Assembly (NCBI RefSeq): GCF_918797505.1
Contig: NC_092794.1
Coordinates: 34,772,122-34,836,121, forward strand
Direction: 5' to 3'
Length of the DNA: 64,000 nucleotides
Source of the DNA: Bemisia tabaci
Lineage: Eukaryota; Arthropoda; Insecta; Hemiptera; Aleyrodidae
Each line of letters starts with the position of its first letter. The first letter of the stretch is position 1. This document shows positions 10,973 through 23,305 of this stretch, one piece after another. The notes beneath the pieces are model-generated. The model searched no databases. It was not told where the DNA came from and saw nothing but the letters and a program-made list of their open reading frames with translations. The position numbers and the translations under genes were made by a program.

Positions 10973-13900
10973 AAAGAGCGACGCCAAGAATGGCACAATT
11001 TGGGCCAGCGGGGATTTTTCTGAAACCGGGCCCAAACGATACCTTATGATACCCTAAAACTCTGGTAAAAATTTTAGCTTGAGTATACGCACGGTTTTTG
11101 AGAAATGAGGGGGCAAAGTTGCCAAATCGCCATCATTCTGGACAGCATTTCTACAGCAAAAAGACCGGAAAAATGGACGAAAAAGTTTCACCTTTGATGG
11201 GTTTCGGCTGTAAATGTTCTCATTGGGCCCCCAAGCATTTAACTGTGTTCAGTTTCAAATATTTTGGTCGCACAGTGGTCCAAAATGGGGAGAAATCGTC
11301 GACAAATCAGGATTCTTTGTCAAAGGACGACGGACCGGTCTTATGGGAAAAGTGGGCCCGGTTAAATCGGCTGGCGTTTTGATATGTTGTAGGTCTTAAC
11401 CTACTGATCAAAAGTGTCAATGGGCATTTCTCCCTATCTCGAAGTTTTACCCCCCATTTTGGGGGTCAAAGTTGCCAATTCGGCGTATAATTGGCAGTTT
11501 TGACACCCGGGTTTATTGGTCGCCTATGAGATTCTTTGATGGTTTCTTGAGTCTTTCGTATCCTCTGAATAGGCTAGAGACCATCCGAACTCAAAAACTG
11601 ACAATTTTCCCTTATGGGTAAGGGGGGGGGGGGGGGGGTTCACGCCACCGATTTCAGAGTCGGCGAGCCGCATTAAACCGATTCTTTCGCCATGTTTTGG
11701 AGAATTTTTTATGCAAATGATTGCGACTGCATCTAGAAAGGTCGACTAAGATGCAGCTCAGAATATACCCCCGGGCGGGAGGGGGTGGGGGGGAGGCGAA
11801 AACTGGGCCGAAAAGCCAACCGAACTCGGGCTGCGAAAGTTGCTCGAGTTTGATTGTTGATCGTTGATGAGTTGATAGGTTGACCGATGATTTTGTCATG
11901 TTTTGGAGTTTTTTTTTTTATCCCAATGAAACAGACTGCATTTCGGAGGGTCGACTGAGATGGAGCACAGAATATGCTGTATGAGAAAGGAGGCTTCTCA
12001 ATCCGCACCCTCCCTCGCAATAGGATCTCTCAGCATAGGTCAGTGTGGCACTGACACTAGTATAGTGGCATTTTTTACCACCACCATCACTCATACATAA
12101 TTCCGAGGGGCGTTTTAGCTGACACGCATTTCCGACTGAGCCCAATATTTCTATAAGCGAAAGCTAATGGTGCAGATGATTCCTACGGCTGAGACGTATA
12201 TAACGTCGGTTGATTTCAGAAATATATCATCTAGGTGATTTTTTAAATGAAATCGCACACCATTATCGATCATTAAACAGTTTTGTAGAATGTCAAGAAA
12301 GGCGAGGAAGAAAGCAAAGTATTCGCAAAAAGGCAATATATGCAATGCAATCAGTTCTGAAGGTATTTGACGAGTTCTGGGTTTTTCATTCTTTCTACCG
12401 GAGCTCCATAAGTAATGGATCGAATCCTGGAAGCTCTCAGTGCAGAAAGTGAGGCGAGCTCGCTGAGATTTTTTTACGTAATCAGAAAATCTAAGAAAAA
12501 AACAAGGTCATGTACTTCTTCTTTTTAATTTTTTTTCTTTTCAAAAGCAAATAACCCCTCCCCTCGTCGAAATTCTGAAATGCATCAGGATATGCTGAAA
12601 ATTGAATGATGGTATGAAGTTTTAATCGTCCTAGCCACATTCAAAAGTGTCACTCCACTAGTGTCAGTGCCACACTGACCTATGATCCTATTGCGAGGGA
12701 GGGTGCGGATTGAGAAGCCTCCTTTCTCATACAGCATATTCCGTGCTCCATCTCAGTCGACCCTCCGAAATGCAGTCTGTTTCATTGGGATAAAAAAAAA
12801 AACTCCAAAACATGACAAAATCATCGGTCAACCTATCAACTCATCAACGATCAACAATCAAACTCGGGCAACTTTCGCAGCCCGAGTTCGGTCGGCTTTT
12901 CGGCCCAGTTTTCGCCTCCCCCCCACCCCCTCCCGCCCGGGGGTATATTCTGAGCTGCATCTTAGTCGACCTTTCTAGATGCAGTTGCAATCATTTGCAT
13001 AAAAAATTCTCCAAAACATGGCGAAAGAATCGGTTTAATGCGGCTCGCCGACTCTGAAATCGGTGGCGTGAACACCCCCCCCCCCCCTTACCCATAAGGG
13101 AAAATTGTCAGTTTTTGAGTTCGGATGGTCTCTAGCCTATTCAGAGGATACGAAAGACTCAAGAAACCATCAAAGAATCTCATAGGCGACCAATAAACCC
13201 GGGTGTCAAAACTGCCAATTATACGCCGAATTGGCAACTTTGACCCCCAAAATGGGGGGTAAAACTTCGAGATAGGGAGAAATGCCCATTGACACTTTTG
13301 ATCAGTAGGTTAAGACCTACAACATATCAAAACGCCAGCCGATTTAACCGGGCCCACTTTTCCCATAAGACCGGTCCGTCGTCCTTTTTAGAAATGGAAG
13401 TAAAATTGTCGGTCTGCTGCAGTTTTCATGGCTAACAATGTTCTTATCGATCCTCAATACATGCAATTGTGTTCAGCTTCACAAATGTACATCGCACAGT
13501 GGTCAAAAATGGGGGAATTAGTGGACAAATTAAGATCCTCTATCAAACTTCTTAAAAATGAAGTGAAACTGTTGGTCTCCAGTAGACTTCAGATCCCGGC
13601 AAAATTATTTAATTTTTTTTTTTTGACTATTTAAATATTTTTATAATTTTTCCTCTCCATTTTTCCTTCTTTTTTTAAATTTCTGAAAGTTTGCATATTT
13701 TATTGAGATAATGCTACAAAGTCTATTCTATAACAACGTTCTATAAACAATACGGTCTGACATGTAGTAACAATTGAAAAAATTAAAATCATGAATTTTT
13801 CCGGGATCTAAAGTCTACCGGGGACCAACAGTTTTACTTCATTTTAAAAAGTTTGACAGAGGATCTCAATTTGTCCACTAATTCCCCCATTTTTGACCAC

Positions 13901-14377
13901 TGTGCGATGTACATTTGTGAAGCTGAACACAATTGCATGTATTGAGGATCGATAAGAACATTGTTAGCCATGAAAACTGCAGCAGACCGACAATTTTACT
14001 TCCATTTCTAAAAATTTGACAAAGAATCCTGATTTGTCGACGATTTCTCCCCATTTTGGACCACTGTGCGACCAAAATTTTTGAAACTGAACACAGTTAA
14101 ATGCTTGGGGGCCCAATGAGAACATTTACAGCCGAAACCCATCAAAGGTGAAACTTTTTCGTCCATTTTTCCGGTCTTTTTGCTGTAGAAATGCTGTCCA
14201 GAGTGATGGCGATTTGGCAACTTTGCCCCCTCATTTCTCAAAAACCGTGCGTATACTCAACCTAAAATTTTTACCAGAGTTTTAGGGTATCATAAGGTAT
14301 CGTTTGGGCCCGGTTTCAGAAAAATCCCCGCTGGCCCAAATTGTGCCAAAAAACGGTCGTTTATGGCGTCGCTCTTT
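10973..14377. mobile_element. 3.4-kb palindromic element (U)
   Basis: Outer ends aaagagcgacgcc and ggcgtcgctcttt. Arms run about 10973-12080 and 12640-14377 and can be followed in register: G run 11621-11638 against C run 13074-13087, and tgacactagt against actagtgtca at the inner ends. The loop is about 12080-12640. Frames at 11654-11899 (minus) and 12812-13057 (plus) are the two arm copies of the same low-complexity proline-rich frame, not genes. The right arm is interrupted by a separate hairpin. No transposase is visible. Confidence 0.75.
13388..14013. mobile_element. Hairpin element inserted in the right arm of U
   Basis: The ends ttagaaatggaagtaaaatt and aattttacttccatttctaa are inverted repeats, with arms meeting around an AT-rich loop at about 13610-13800. 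The left arm of U preserves the uninterrupted site (complement cgtcctttgacaaag), whereas the right arm reads cgtccttt, then the hairpin, then ttgacaaag. This is direct evidence of a later insertion. Confidence 0.75.
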
Positions 14378-15469
14378 GGAACAAACTTAAATGTTTTTGC
14401 TTTTAGGCATGTTGAACTGCGTTTTATGTTAACTTTTTTACGTTAACTTTTTTACTTTAACGAGAAAAAAAAGTGTTAAGCAGACGAACAATGGATAATA
14501 AGGAGTCCGTTTATTGCCTTAATATACACGTACACAAACATACATAGAAGGGTGAATTCAAATAAGGGTCAAATTCCAGGTTCAATTTCCTCCCAAAATT
14601 TTTTTGTGAATTTTTGGGCAAACCAAACTTCATTTTGACTCTCATTAGGTATAGACTTAGGAAATATAGCTCGTCGAGCTTAATAGTTATGCTTAAACCC
14701 GAATTTCCACCGTCACGTGTATCACTTCCCAAAATTTGCTCTAATTTTGCCTAATTTCCCTTTTCATCTCAGAGGTGACATATAATACTTTTAATTGAAA
14801 ATTGAACGCAATTGTCATAAAAGCATCGTCGAGCACTAAATTAAAGCATAATTGAAAACATGTAACCCTTTCATATCTTACAAAACCAAAAAAATTCATC
14901 CGTCATGAAAGATATCTGGAGCTTATTCTGCTCATGCTTTTAGACAAATCCGTCTGTTTATCAAAATGCCTACTATTTTCCTTTAACACGAGAAGAAGCT
15001 TTTATTTCTTGGAATATTGCAATACAAAATTGATCAAAAACATCGAATTTTGAAACTTCAAGTGGGCGTGTACCCGCTGAAGTGGAGGTAAAGCCAGGAA
15101 AAGTTTGAGGAGTTGCATTAACATATCAATTACACTGGTCAACGTGTTTTTTTTTTTTTTTTTTGATTTTCCGAAGATTTGCCAACGGTTTCGGAGTACT
15201 TAGATTTTTGGCGCTGATTCCGAGGATCACCTCCATTTACCTGTATCAGTGCGACTTATCCCGGGAAAGTTCGGAATTTTTCCGGAGAAATCGGAATTTT
15301 CCATGAAAATCTAGCTTTTCCAGCAGAGTCAATCTTCCGGGAGAATCTGTGCACGATGGAAAAAACCTTAGAATTTTTCGATTTCGTAGCCTAAGATACA
15401 TATGAAACCATGTATTGCACCCCTATTAAAATTTCCTTTCTTTTCCTAATGCCAAGGTTTTCGGGTCCA
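14378..15469. other. No gene recognised
   Basis: AT-rich DNA with a T run near 15149-15165. Nothing else supported. Confidence 0.4.
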
Positions 15470-16215
15470 GTTTCATTAAAACCAATTAATTAGTCACCGA
15501 AATAGTGTTTTAAGCCACGGCCACCACCTTAGATTTTCGAATCTTGGAAATTTGACTAAAATTCGAGTTCCTCATTCAAAAATACCCGCGGGTACCAAGT
15601 TTCGCGTAAATCGATTGATTAGGCGCTGAGATAGCATTATAGGCCATGTCCGCCATCTTGGATTTTCGAATTTTGAAAATTCGACTAAAAATTCAAGTTT
15701 CCCATTGAAAAATACCGCCGGGTACCAAGTTTCACTTTAATCGACTGATTAGGTGCTGAGATAGCATTATATGCAACGTCCGCCATCTTGGATTTTCGAA
15801 TTTTGAAAATTCGACTAAAAATTAGAGTTTCCCATTCAAAAACACCCCCGGGTACCAAGTTTCGCGTAAATCGATTGATTACGCGCTGAGATAGCATTTT
15901 AGGTCATGTCCGCCATCTTGGATTTTCGAATTTTGAAAATTCGACTAAAAATTCGAGTTCCCCATTGAAAAATACCCTCGAATACTAAGTTTCACTTAAA
16001 TCGGTCGAAAAGAGCGCCTACAGGGCTTAAACAAACAAGCCTCAGTTGATTAGGCGCTGCGATAGCATTTTAGGCAATGTCCGCCATCTTGGATTTTCGA
16101 ATTTTCAAAATTCGACTAAAAATTCGAGTTCCCCATTGAAAAATACCCTCGGATACCAAGTTTCACTTAAATCGGTAGGAAAGAGCGCCTACAGGGCTTA
16201 AATAAGCAAGCCGCA
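15470..16215. repeat. ~130-bp tandem repeat, about 4-5 units
   Basis: The phrase cgccatcttggattttcgaa recurs at 15651, 15781 and 15911 (period 130) and again at 16082. The last spacing is 171 because of an extra 41-bp block (agagcgcctacagggctta) that also follows the final unit. A weaker unit begins near 15523. Each unit contains gattttcgaattttgaaaat, a short internal palindrome. Confidence 0.85.
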
Positions 16216-16256
16216 GTTGTAACAGTTTTCCACTCTGTCCCACTAAACTGGGACAT

Positions 16257-16301
16257 GGGACAGGATGGAACGGGACAAGATGGAACGGGACAGGATGGAA
16301 T
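16257..16301. repeat. 15-bp minisatellite, 3 copies
   Basis: gggacaggatggaac repeats at 16257, 16272 and 16287 with one substitution in the middle copy. Confidence 0.8.
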
Positions 16302-18537
16302 AAGCTGTTTTTTAAGCTTATCTCTAACAGTAAAGACAATTTTCGTGTTTTTTTTCCACGGAATATTTAGTAGCACATCCTAGAGGATCGGAATACGAGA
16401 AAATTTTCCCTTACGCACACTTCGAAAGTATTTTACGAGCTGATATTATTGTGTGTGTGTGTATGCTTGACGGCCTGTTAGTTATCGTGTATAGCATTCT
16501 GTTTGGCATCGTTAATGGCGTTAATCTTGCACAAAAATTTGCGAATTTCAGAATTTTTGCCATCTACGACGTGTGAACTATTCAATCAAAACAAAAAAGT
16601 CGTTTTTGGAAAAACCTCAACGTTACGGCAATTATTTAGAGCTTATTACATCGTTGCCATGTCTCTCCCGACTGTTGCTGACTGTTGCTCGGGACAATGA
16701 TTCTAGCGCGTGAAAAAGTTATTGATGGAGCAAAAAATAAATTGACATATTTTTTTTCTCAAATTCAAAAGCATTACCTATCATCTCCGATAAAGTTTTC
16801 TTAAATAATCACTCTAGTTATGCTGCAACACCGATTTAAAGTCAAGAACCAGGCACGGGGGACACGCAAATTTGGGACAAATGTAGGCAATTTGCACATT
16901 CAAAGTTCTCCTAAATTTTTATTTCAGTCCAAATAAAGTGGGAAATAGCATGTAATAGTCAACAATAGTGTGGAAAATGAGAAAAAAATTTGATCTGCCC
17001 ATGTTTCTCAGATTATGACGATTAAAACAGCTGGGGACACCAGATTAGACGCTTATTTGAACTCACCCAGAAATCGAGGAAAGATTACCGAAAGAAAGAA
17101 GCAAAAATTTAGGAAGTTACTGACCGCTACACTCAAGAAATGGAGACCATTTTCCAATTAGGAACTATAATAACTGACTGATCTGTACAAACACATACGT
17201 GCGTAAGAACACCAATGGTACATCCGTTGTTAAAGCTCATTATTAAAACACTTGATTGCATAAGAAAACAAAAAGGCACATCAGTTGTATCTAAACCAGG
17301 ATAGGACCTGTAGTTCCAAACTGCAAAATGTGGTCCAATTCCTCAATTTAAAAATGTAAAATCTTTTCTATGTTTTCCCCACATTCTTGCATTCTAACTA
17401 AGCACAAAAACGGCTGTTTTAGATTTTTTAAAATTTTTCCACACTGGTGGCGATTAGCCAAGGTGGCTATTCTGAGGAAAAACAGTGTTTTCGGTGCTTG
17501 AAATTACTCCAGAACGGAAAGTCGGATTTAGTTCGGGTAAGAACAGAATGAAAGGTATTGATACAAGCTATTCATATAAAGAAGCACAAATATTCTACTA
17601 GGCATTCGATGTTATGATATCGGGTCTTGGAATCGCTGCTGTTACAGGTGAAAATCATTCATTTCAAGCTCTCATATCTCATAATTGAAGCATGCTGAAG
17701 ATGTGAAATTTTGTGTGGGTTTAGTCTTAAAATGAGTAGGTCTCAAGACAGAAAATCGATCACTCCCGTGAATTCTCTGCCCACAGCAGAACGTCAAAGT
17801 TAATACATCCTTCAGCTTGGGCGATATTCTAGGCGTAATATCTCAAGTGGCAGAGCACGGAAATTCCTCAAAAAAGCACCAAAGCTATTCCTAACAGTAC
17901 GAATAATGTGGTGCAAGTTTCATCAGTTACATTGCATTACTCTGCTTGGAGTGCAATTGTCAGCTGCCGACTTTATTGTCTCTTTTTTACTCGAAGACCT
18001 TCCTTGGAACTGTAATAATGATTATTAAAGATAGGGAATAAGAATTATTTGTATAGCACAATTTTTTTTTTACTGGGAAATCTTTACAGGTGTGTGCACC
18101 AAACCAGTGGTTTTTTGAAAAAAAATTTCATTGTTACAGTCTTAGGGAAGGTCCAGGAATAAAAAATAAACTATAAACAAGACAGTTGTTTGTACGTATC
18201 AATCATAAACTAAGTTTTTGTTTGGCATATTCAATTGGAGAGGAAGCCCAATTCTGTTCATGCAAGCAAATTGCAGAAAATCTGTACTGATGAATGCACT
18301 TAACCAATAACTTTTTTTAAAAAAAGTTCATTTCAATATTGATTCTTAGGTGAAATTTTACTTTCTATACTTTCGTATACATGTATTTTTTCGCTACAAT
18401 GCGGGTTTCTTGCAGAAAAAACAATTTTTCATCATAGGGAGGGCCATTAAGAGGTAAAAAATGACACCTCGAGATTTTCGTAAACAAATTGTTGGCACAC
18501 ATTCTAAAAGTTCCAGGAATTTCGTCGCTTGGCTGAC
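16302..18537. other. Lower-copy AT-rich DNA, no gene recognised
   Basis: A short GT repeat near 16450-16463 is the only regular feature. No open frame, splice pattern or element end was convincing. Confidence 0.45.
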
Positions 18538-18629
18538 ATAAGGGCGTAACTACACATTGGGATGAGCCCGGAAAAACATTGAATTATATGGAGCCCAGGA
18601 TTCATTGAAGATTGTAGTTACGCCCTTAT
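18538..18629. mobile_element. 92-bp miniature inverted-repeat element
   Basis: The ends ataagggcgtaactaca and tgtagttacgcccttat are perfect 17-bp inverted repeats around a 58-bp core. No other copy was noticed in the window. Confidence 0.65.
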
Positions 18630-19479
18630 ACTCCAGTCAATAGAGCACATATAGGGGCTAAGTGGGTAGAGACAATTTCTGAGGAAACTTTCTGATAAAC
18701 TATTTCCATGTATTTTTGGTCGCTGAATCCGAATTTCTTATTTGCGAACAGATCTGAGGCGAGCCAAAGCCGCCATCTTGAAAAAATGGCCGAAATTTGC
18801 GTTTTTCGGCCTAAAAACCGAAATAACTTGCCGTATATCATGAAGATTACGACGAAAGCAGTTATTTTCAAAATTAAAGTACATACAATTTCCTTCAAAA
18901 CGGGCCCAAGATAGTCCAGATCGGATGATAACAAATGCCGTTACATCGTTGCAAAGTTTCACGCAAGTATTGAGGTTGAGCAATTTTCGTAACTTTCTCT
19001 GCGAAAAGAGAGCTTTCAAGGCAATTGATCATTAAATCGTAGATAAGTGTAAGTATGAATGATAAAAAGAGTGCAATTTTGAGTTCTTGACTTACGAGAA
19101 CGGCAGCGGACGAGAGGGGGGGGGGGGGGTTCCGTATGAGCGCAGCTACAGGATCCTCCCCCGTTTTCATGGCCCGGGAGCGGGCGGTCGGCCTCCGTTC
19201 TCCGGGTTAGAAGTTTTTCTTGATGTGCCTACATACAGATATATTCGCTGATGACAACATTAGCTGCCACCAAACCAAACAAACAGGCACTGCTAGCTTA
19301 TCAAAAATATAGAGGGTTAAACTTTCGAGTCCGTTTTTAAGCGCGCCGACCGTTGTAATCCAATCAACAGTATGAGGAGTTTAATTTACGTTGAAAACGA
19401 TGTTGTTCCAATAAACCTTCTCTCATTATTTCGGTGCATAAATATCATTAATAAATCTGACAGGGAGCTTTAAATTTTT

Positions 19480-19716
19480 TTGTCGTACGAACTTCAACTC
19501 CATCCATTCTCACCTTTTACCGCAGTAGATGGCATGCGTAAAGTTACTATGTCCACATTTTATAATGCATTTACGCCGTGTCATGGCTCCCTCTGCGCCT
19601 CATTGCCTCTTGTTCCACGCACATGTCAATGCCCTTCTTCAAACTTCAGCCCCGAAACGTTTCATGAGCATTTGGATCAAACGGGATTTGTTTTTGCCGT
19701 TTTTCAAAAAATTTGA
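19480..19716 (+). pseudogene. Coding-like fragment in the D palindrome, left half
   Basis: The 78-codon frame contains LHPFSPFTAVDG and MSTFYNAFTPC, which match NPHPSPYPLLLTLADG and MSSFYDVFTPC in the other half of the palindrome (complement of 20001-20171). Similarity at the amino-acid level in opposite arms suggests one original coding segment, now diverged. The protein family is not recognised. Confidence 0.3.
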
Positions 19717-20000
19717 TTGTGATGTTGCTGGAACCATACTTTCATGAAGTTTTATTTCCACTGATGAAGCTTTTCCTCTTCACAATATTTTAAGAGTTTT
19801 CGTGCTGCATCTTGAAATATTCTTGGGATAGCCGAGCTGCCGATGATCAAAGTATTGGCAGAGTTTACTTCCATTTTGTGTAAGACACATTAGTTGTTGC
19901 ATATTCATGAAAATTCCTCATTTTGTCTCCAAATCACTCGATGGAGCAATAAATGGACATAAATGACATAACGAAGATTCTTGTCATCAATTTTACTTAC

Positions 20001-20171
20001 ACAAGGTGTAAATACATCATAAAATGAGGACATAGTTTCTTCACACATGCCGTCTGCTAATGTTAACAGAAGAGGATAGGGTGACGGGTGAGGGTTCAAC
20101 AAACAATTTTTAAATTCCTCAACTGATTTTTTATTAATAATCATGCGCCGAAATAATAAGAGAGGGTGCAT
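20001..20171 (-). pseudogene. Coding-like fragment in the D palindrome, right half, with splice donor
   Basis: On the complement the open frame ends MSSFYDVFTPC and is followed directly by gtaagtaaaa, a strong donor, so it may be an internal exon. Translation past the donor (to 19905) stays open but is probably intronic. The pairing partner is the 19480-19716 fragment. Confidence 0.3.
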
Positions 20172-20849
20172 TGGAACAACATCGTTTTCAACTCAAATTG
20201 AACCTCTAACCCGGAGAACGAAGGCCGACCGCCTGCACCCGAAACATCAAAACGGGGGAGGATCCTGTAGCTGCGCTCGTGCGGAACCCCCCCCCCCCCC
20301 TCTCGTCCGCTGCCGTTCTTGTAAGTCGAGAACTCAAAATTGCACTCTTTTTATCATTCATACTTACACTTATCTACGATTTAATGATCAATTGCCTTGA
20401 AAGCCCTCTTTTCACAGAGAAAGTTACGAAAATTGCTCAACCTCAATACTTGCGTGAAACTTTGCAACGCTGTAACGGCATTTGTTATCATCCGATCTGG
20501 ACTATCTTGGGCCCGTTTTGAAGGAAATTATATGTACTTTAATTTTGAAAATAACTGCTTTCGTCGTAAACTTCATGATATACGGCGAGTTATTTCGGTT
20601 TTTAGGCCGAAAAACGCAAAGGAGGAGTAACGTTTTGGGCCTTTTCCGGCCCCACCTGGATTTTGCTAAATGTTTCATATTTTCAAAGTACTAGTCTTAG
20701 GTAGACTCTGTGCCAAATATTAGACCGAACGGAACCCATGCAAGGGCGCAGCAGCGCCTCAAACCCAAAATCCTGGAATCGAAAAGCAATTATTTTCGTC
20801 GACTTTTTCGACTGTTATCACTCTTCCAGCACATGATTCTTATGTACTT

Positions 20850-21610
20850 TTTTGCGTACTTTTCGTTTCTGGCCTTTTTAAAGGCCTCCGATAAATTTTA
20901 AGGGGCCTTATGGCCCATTGTTGCCATTTTTGGCCCATTTTTAGGGGTTTTTTTCCATTTAACACATTCAAAACTCAATTTAATCCAAAAACTGTGTACA
21001 TTTTTGAAAAGTACGTAAAAAAATGAATAAAAAATGTTCAGTAAAATTTTTCCTATGTTGCCAAATTTCCGAGAAAATTGGTCCCAAAGTGTCAAAAACG
21101 GCAAAAAATCGATAAATCGCCGCGTCTAAGGTTCAAGAAAGTGGAGTACATTTTTCATACTGTACCAGATAACAGCTCTTATCCATCCATACAACATATT
21201 AAAATATCATAGTTGTACCTGGATTCCCACGATGTGAAAATTGACCGAGATGTCGATTTTAGCGGCCTTTTTATACTTGAAGGCAGCTCTTTTGAATGTT
21301 TCTCGACCTTAGTCACCCTCTGTGGGTGTGTACTATATGTATTTTTCTACGTACTTTTCATATCTGGCCATAAAAATGGCTTCCTGTGAATTTTAGAAGG
21401 CCTAACGGTCCATTGTTGCCAATTTTCACCAATTTTTAGGGGTTTTTTCAAGTTTACGTGTGTGAAGCTTAATTTAATCTAGAAACCGTGTACAATTTCG
21501 GAAAGAACGTAAAAAAATACATAAAAATGTGATGTGTACCTTTTCCCTACGTGGCCAAATTTTCGAGAAAAATCGTCCTGAAGCGCCAAAAATGCCAAAA
21601 ATTGGATTTA
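20850..21610. repeat. Direct repeat of ~260 bp, spaced ~490 bp
   Basis: Blocks 20850-21110 and 21340-21605 share phrases in the same order: tttttctacgtacttttc-like, ggcccattgttgcca-like, tttttaggggttttttt-like, then gtacgtaaaaaaat-like and ccaaatttccgagaaaa-like. Divergence is high. Confidence 0.55.
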
Positions 21611-22129
21611 TAAAAGCTAATCGCTAAAAAAGTTCATAAAAATTACATTATAACAAAAAAACATTAAACATATTAAAAACAAAACGAAATTTGGACTAGT
21701 CAGTTTTTAAATTAACGCAATTGAGAGGAGATAAAATCTAAATAAAAAATAACATTTTGACAGACAAATATGACTCCCCCCCCCCCCTTCATGTAACGAA
21801 GAAATTCGTTTGAAGTTTTTTCTTTTTTTTCATGGGCCAAAGGAGCTACAAACGAGGCACGGCTTGGGGACACCGCGGCGCCGGTGACAGTGAATCATTT
21901 GTTTTTTGAATGAGGAGAAATGGAATTAAATAGTTAACTCCTTTACTCTCTCGAAGGTGCTCTCTGAACTGCGAAATCAGGATTTTCCATAGTTTTACCC
22001 AAAGCGAAAAATCGTAAAAAATTCTAAACGACTATAAACGTCTGTAGGAAATTTTCCTACATCCATTTCTCCGTATTGTATATTTTAATCAATTTTTCCT
22101 GTAGTAAAAATTTTGCAATGAGTGTCGAA
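21611..22129. other. No gene recognised
   Basis: AT-rich, with a C run near 21777-21787 and a T run near 21819-21829. Confidence 0.4.
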
Positions 22130-22925
22130 ATTGTCTTACAATGGCTTCAAATCAATCTGATGGCCCTCTAAGCCAAAATTTGTATTAGGTGCCTGGTACC
22201 TACTCTCTCCTCTTTTCTTCACTCTCTTGGACTCGAAGTGCACGCAGTGAGTAGCATTTCGTCCAGTTTCCTGTACTCTCACTTTTTCACTATTTTCTTC
22301 CTTTGGCGCTTGAAGTGCACACTGTGAGTCGCAATTTGCCCAGCTCTGCTCCTCCTCTTTACCTCTTATCTGCTGTTCCTGGCGAATCCTTGTATCCACT
22401 AGCTGTGAAACCTTGAAGTGCACGCTGTGAGAAGCATTTCGGTTCTTATTTTGAAATTTTACTTTTATCAATATTTATTTTATTTCGGGAAGGTCTAGAG
22501 GTGTACACTTTGAGTCGCATTTCGGCTTAAACCCTGATTTTTATACCGTTCATTTCTGTTAAAATTTTGTACTTAGTTGAGTCTGTGATTATAGTTACGT
22601 TATTTTGGTTGTGTTGTTTTTCCTTGGTTGCACCATCCACCACAAGTTCTTTTTACTTAAAGGGTGGTGGGATGTATTTACTTTTATTTTTCTGTAATCT
22701 TGTAAAAATTGGCTGTGATATTCGTACCTATACTTGAAGTGAAATAAACATTTTTGAATTTGAAAATTTGAAATTGTTGAATTGATATGTAGTCGAGGAG
22801 AGCGGACCGGAGAGGTGGATTCTTGCAAGCTTACCAACTGAATATTTTAGTTGTATTTTGTAAAATCCGAGTTGTAAATAAACCAGAAACTGGTAAAGTT
22901 CAACTTCCTTCTCTTTATTTGAATG
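22130..22925 (+). other. Possible LTR or LTR-like retroelement remnant with a four-fold 27-bp motif
   Basis: A motif close to gaagtgcacgcagtgagtag occurs at about 22237, 22311, 22414 and 22498. Downstream are aataaa at about 22744 and 22876, then tggcgtccgaa at 22924, which resembles the start of a retroelement primer-binding site (TGGCGCCCGAA type). I infer an LTR ending near 22923, but no matching second LTR, gag or pol frame is visible. An ordinary 3' UTR-like repeat is the alternative. Confidence 0.3.
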
Positions 22926-23305
22926 GCGTCCGAATCTAGGATCACGACGAGTTCATCCGGCATCTGAAGTGACGTTAGCGGGGCGAGTTCATCTGGCACC
23001 TGAAGTGACGTTAGCCGGTCCCTTTCCTGAGGACGTTGAAAAGTGCCTTAGAAGACCCGGACCTGCCCTAAAAAGCAGAGACAGGGGAGATCTGCCCGTT
23101 ACACCACCCTCCTCCCCGTAAAGCACCTCTTGACCCCCCCCCCCCCCCCAAAAGCCTTACGCAATTTGTGGACGGCCCCTTACAAACCATTTCAATCATC
23201 GTGAAAGATTCAATAGCTTCTGAGACATCCCCGAACCCATTCAACCGATGAGCATGACGGTGAAAATAAAGGGCATGAGGTAGTTCATTTTGAACCTATG
23301 CTTGC

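Larger units (their letters stand above)
18796..20621. mobile_element. 1.8-kb palindromic element (D)
   Basis: Outer ends tttgcgtttttcggcc and ggccgaaaaacgcaaa. Arms run 18796 to about 19480 and about 20100-20621 in register (G run 19118-19130 against C run 20287-20300). The left arm has an extra block at about 19213-19378. The inner part also pairs weakly (accttctctcattatttcgg against ccgaaataataagagagggt). The centre is near 19800. Confidence 0.7.

Noticed and set aside
11654..13057. Proline-rich frames in element U as real proteins
   Set aside because: They arise from C-rich sequence in mirrored arms and overlap on several frames.
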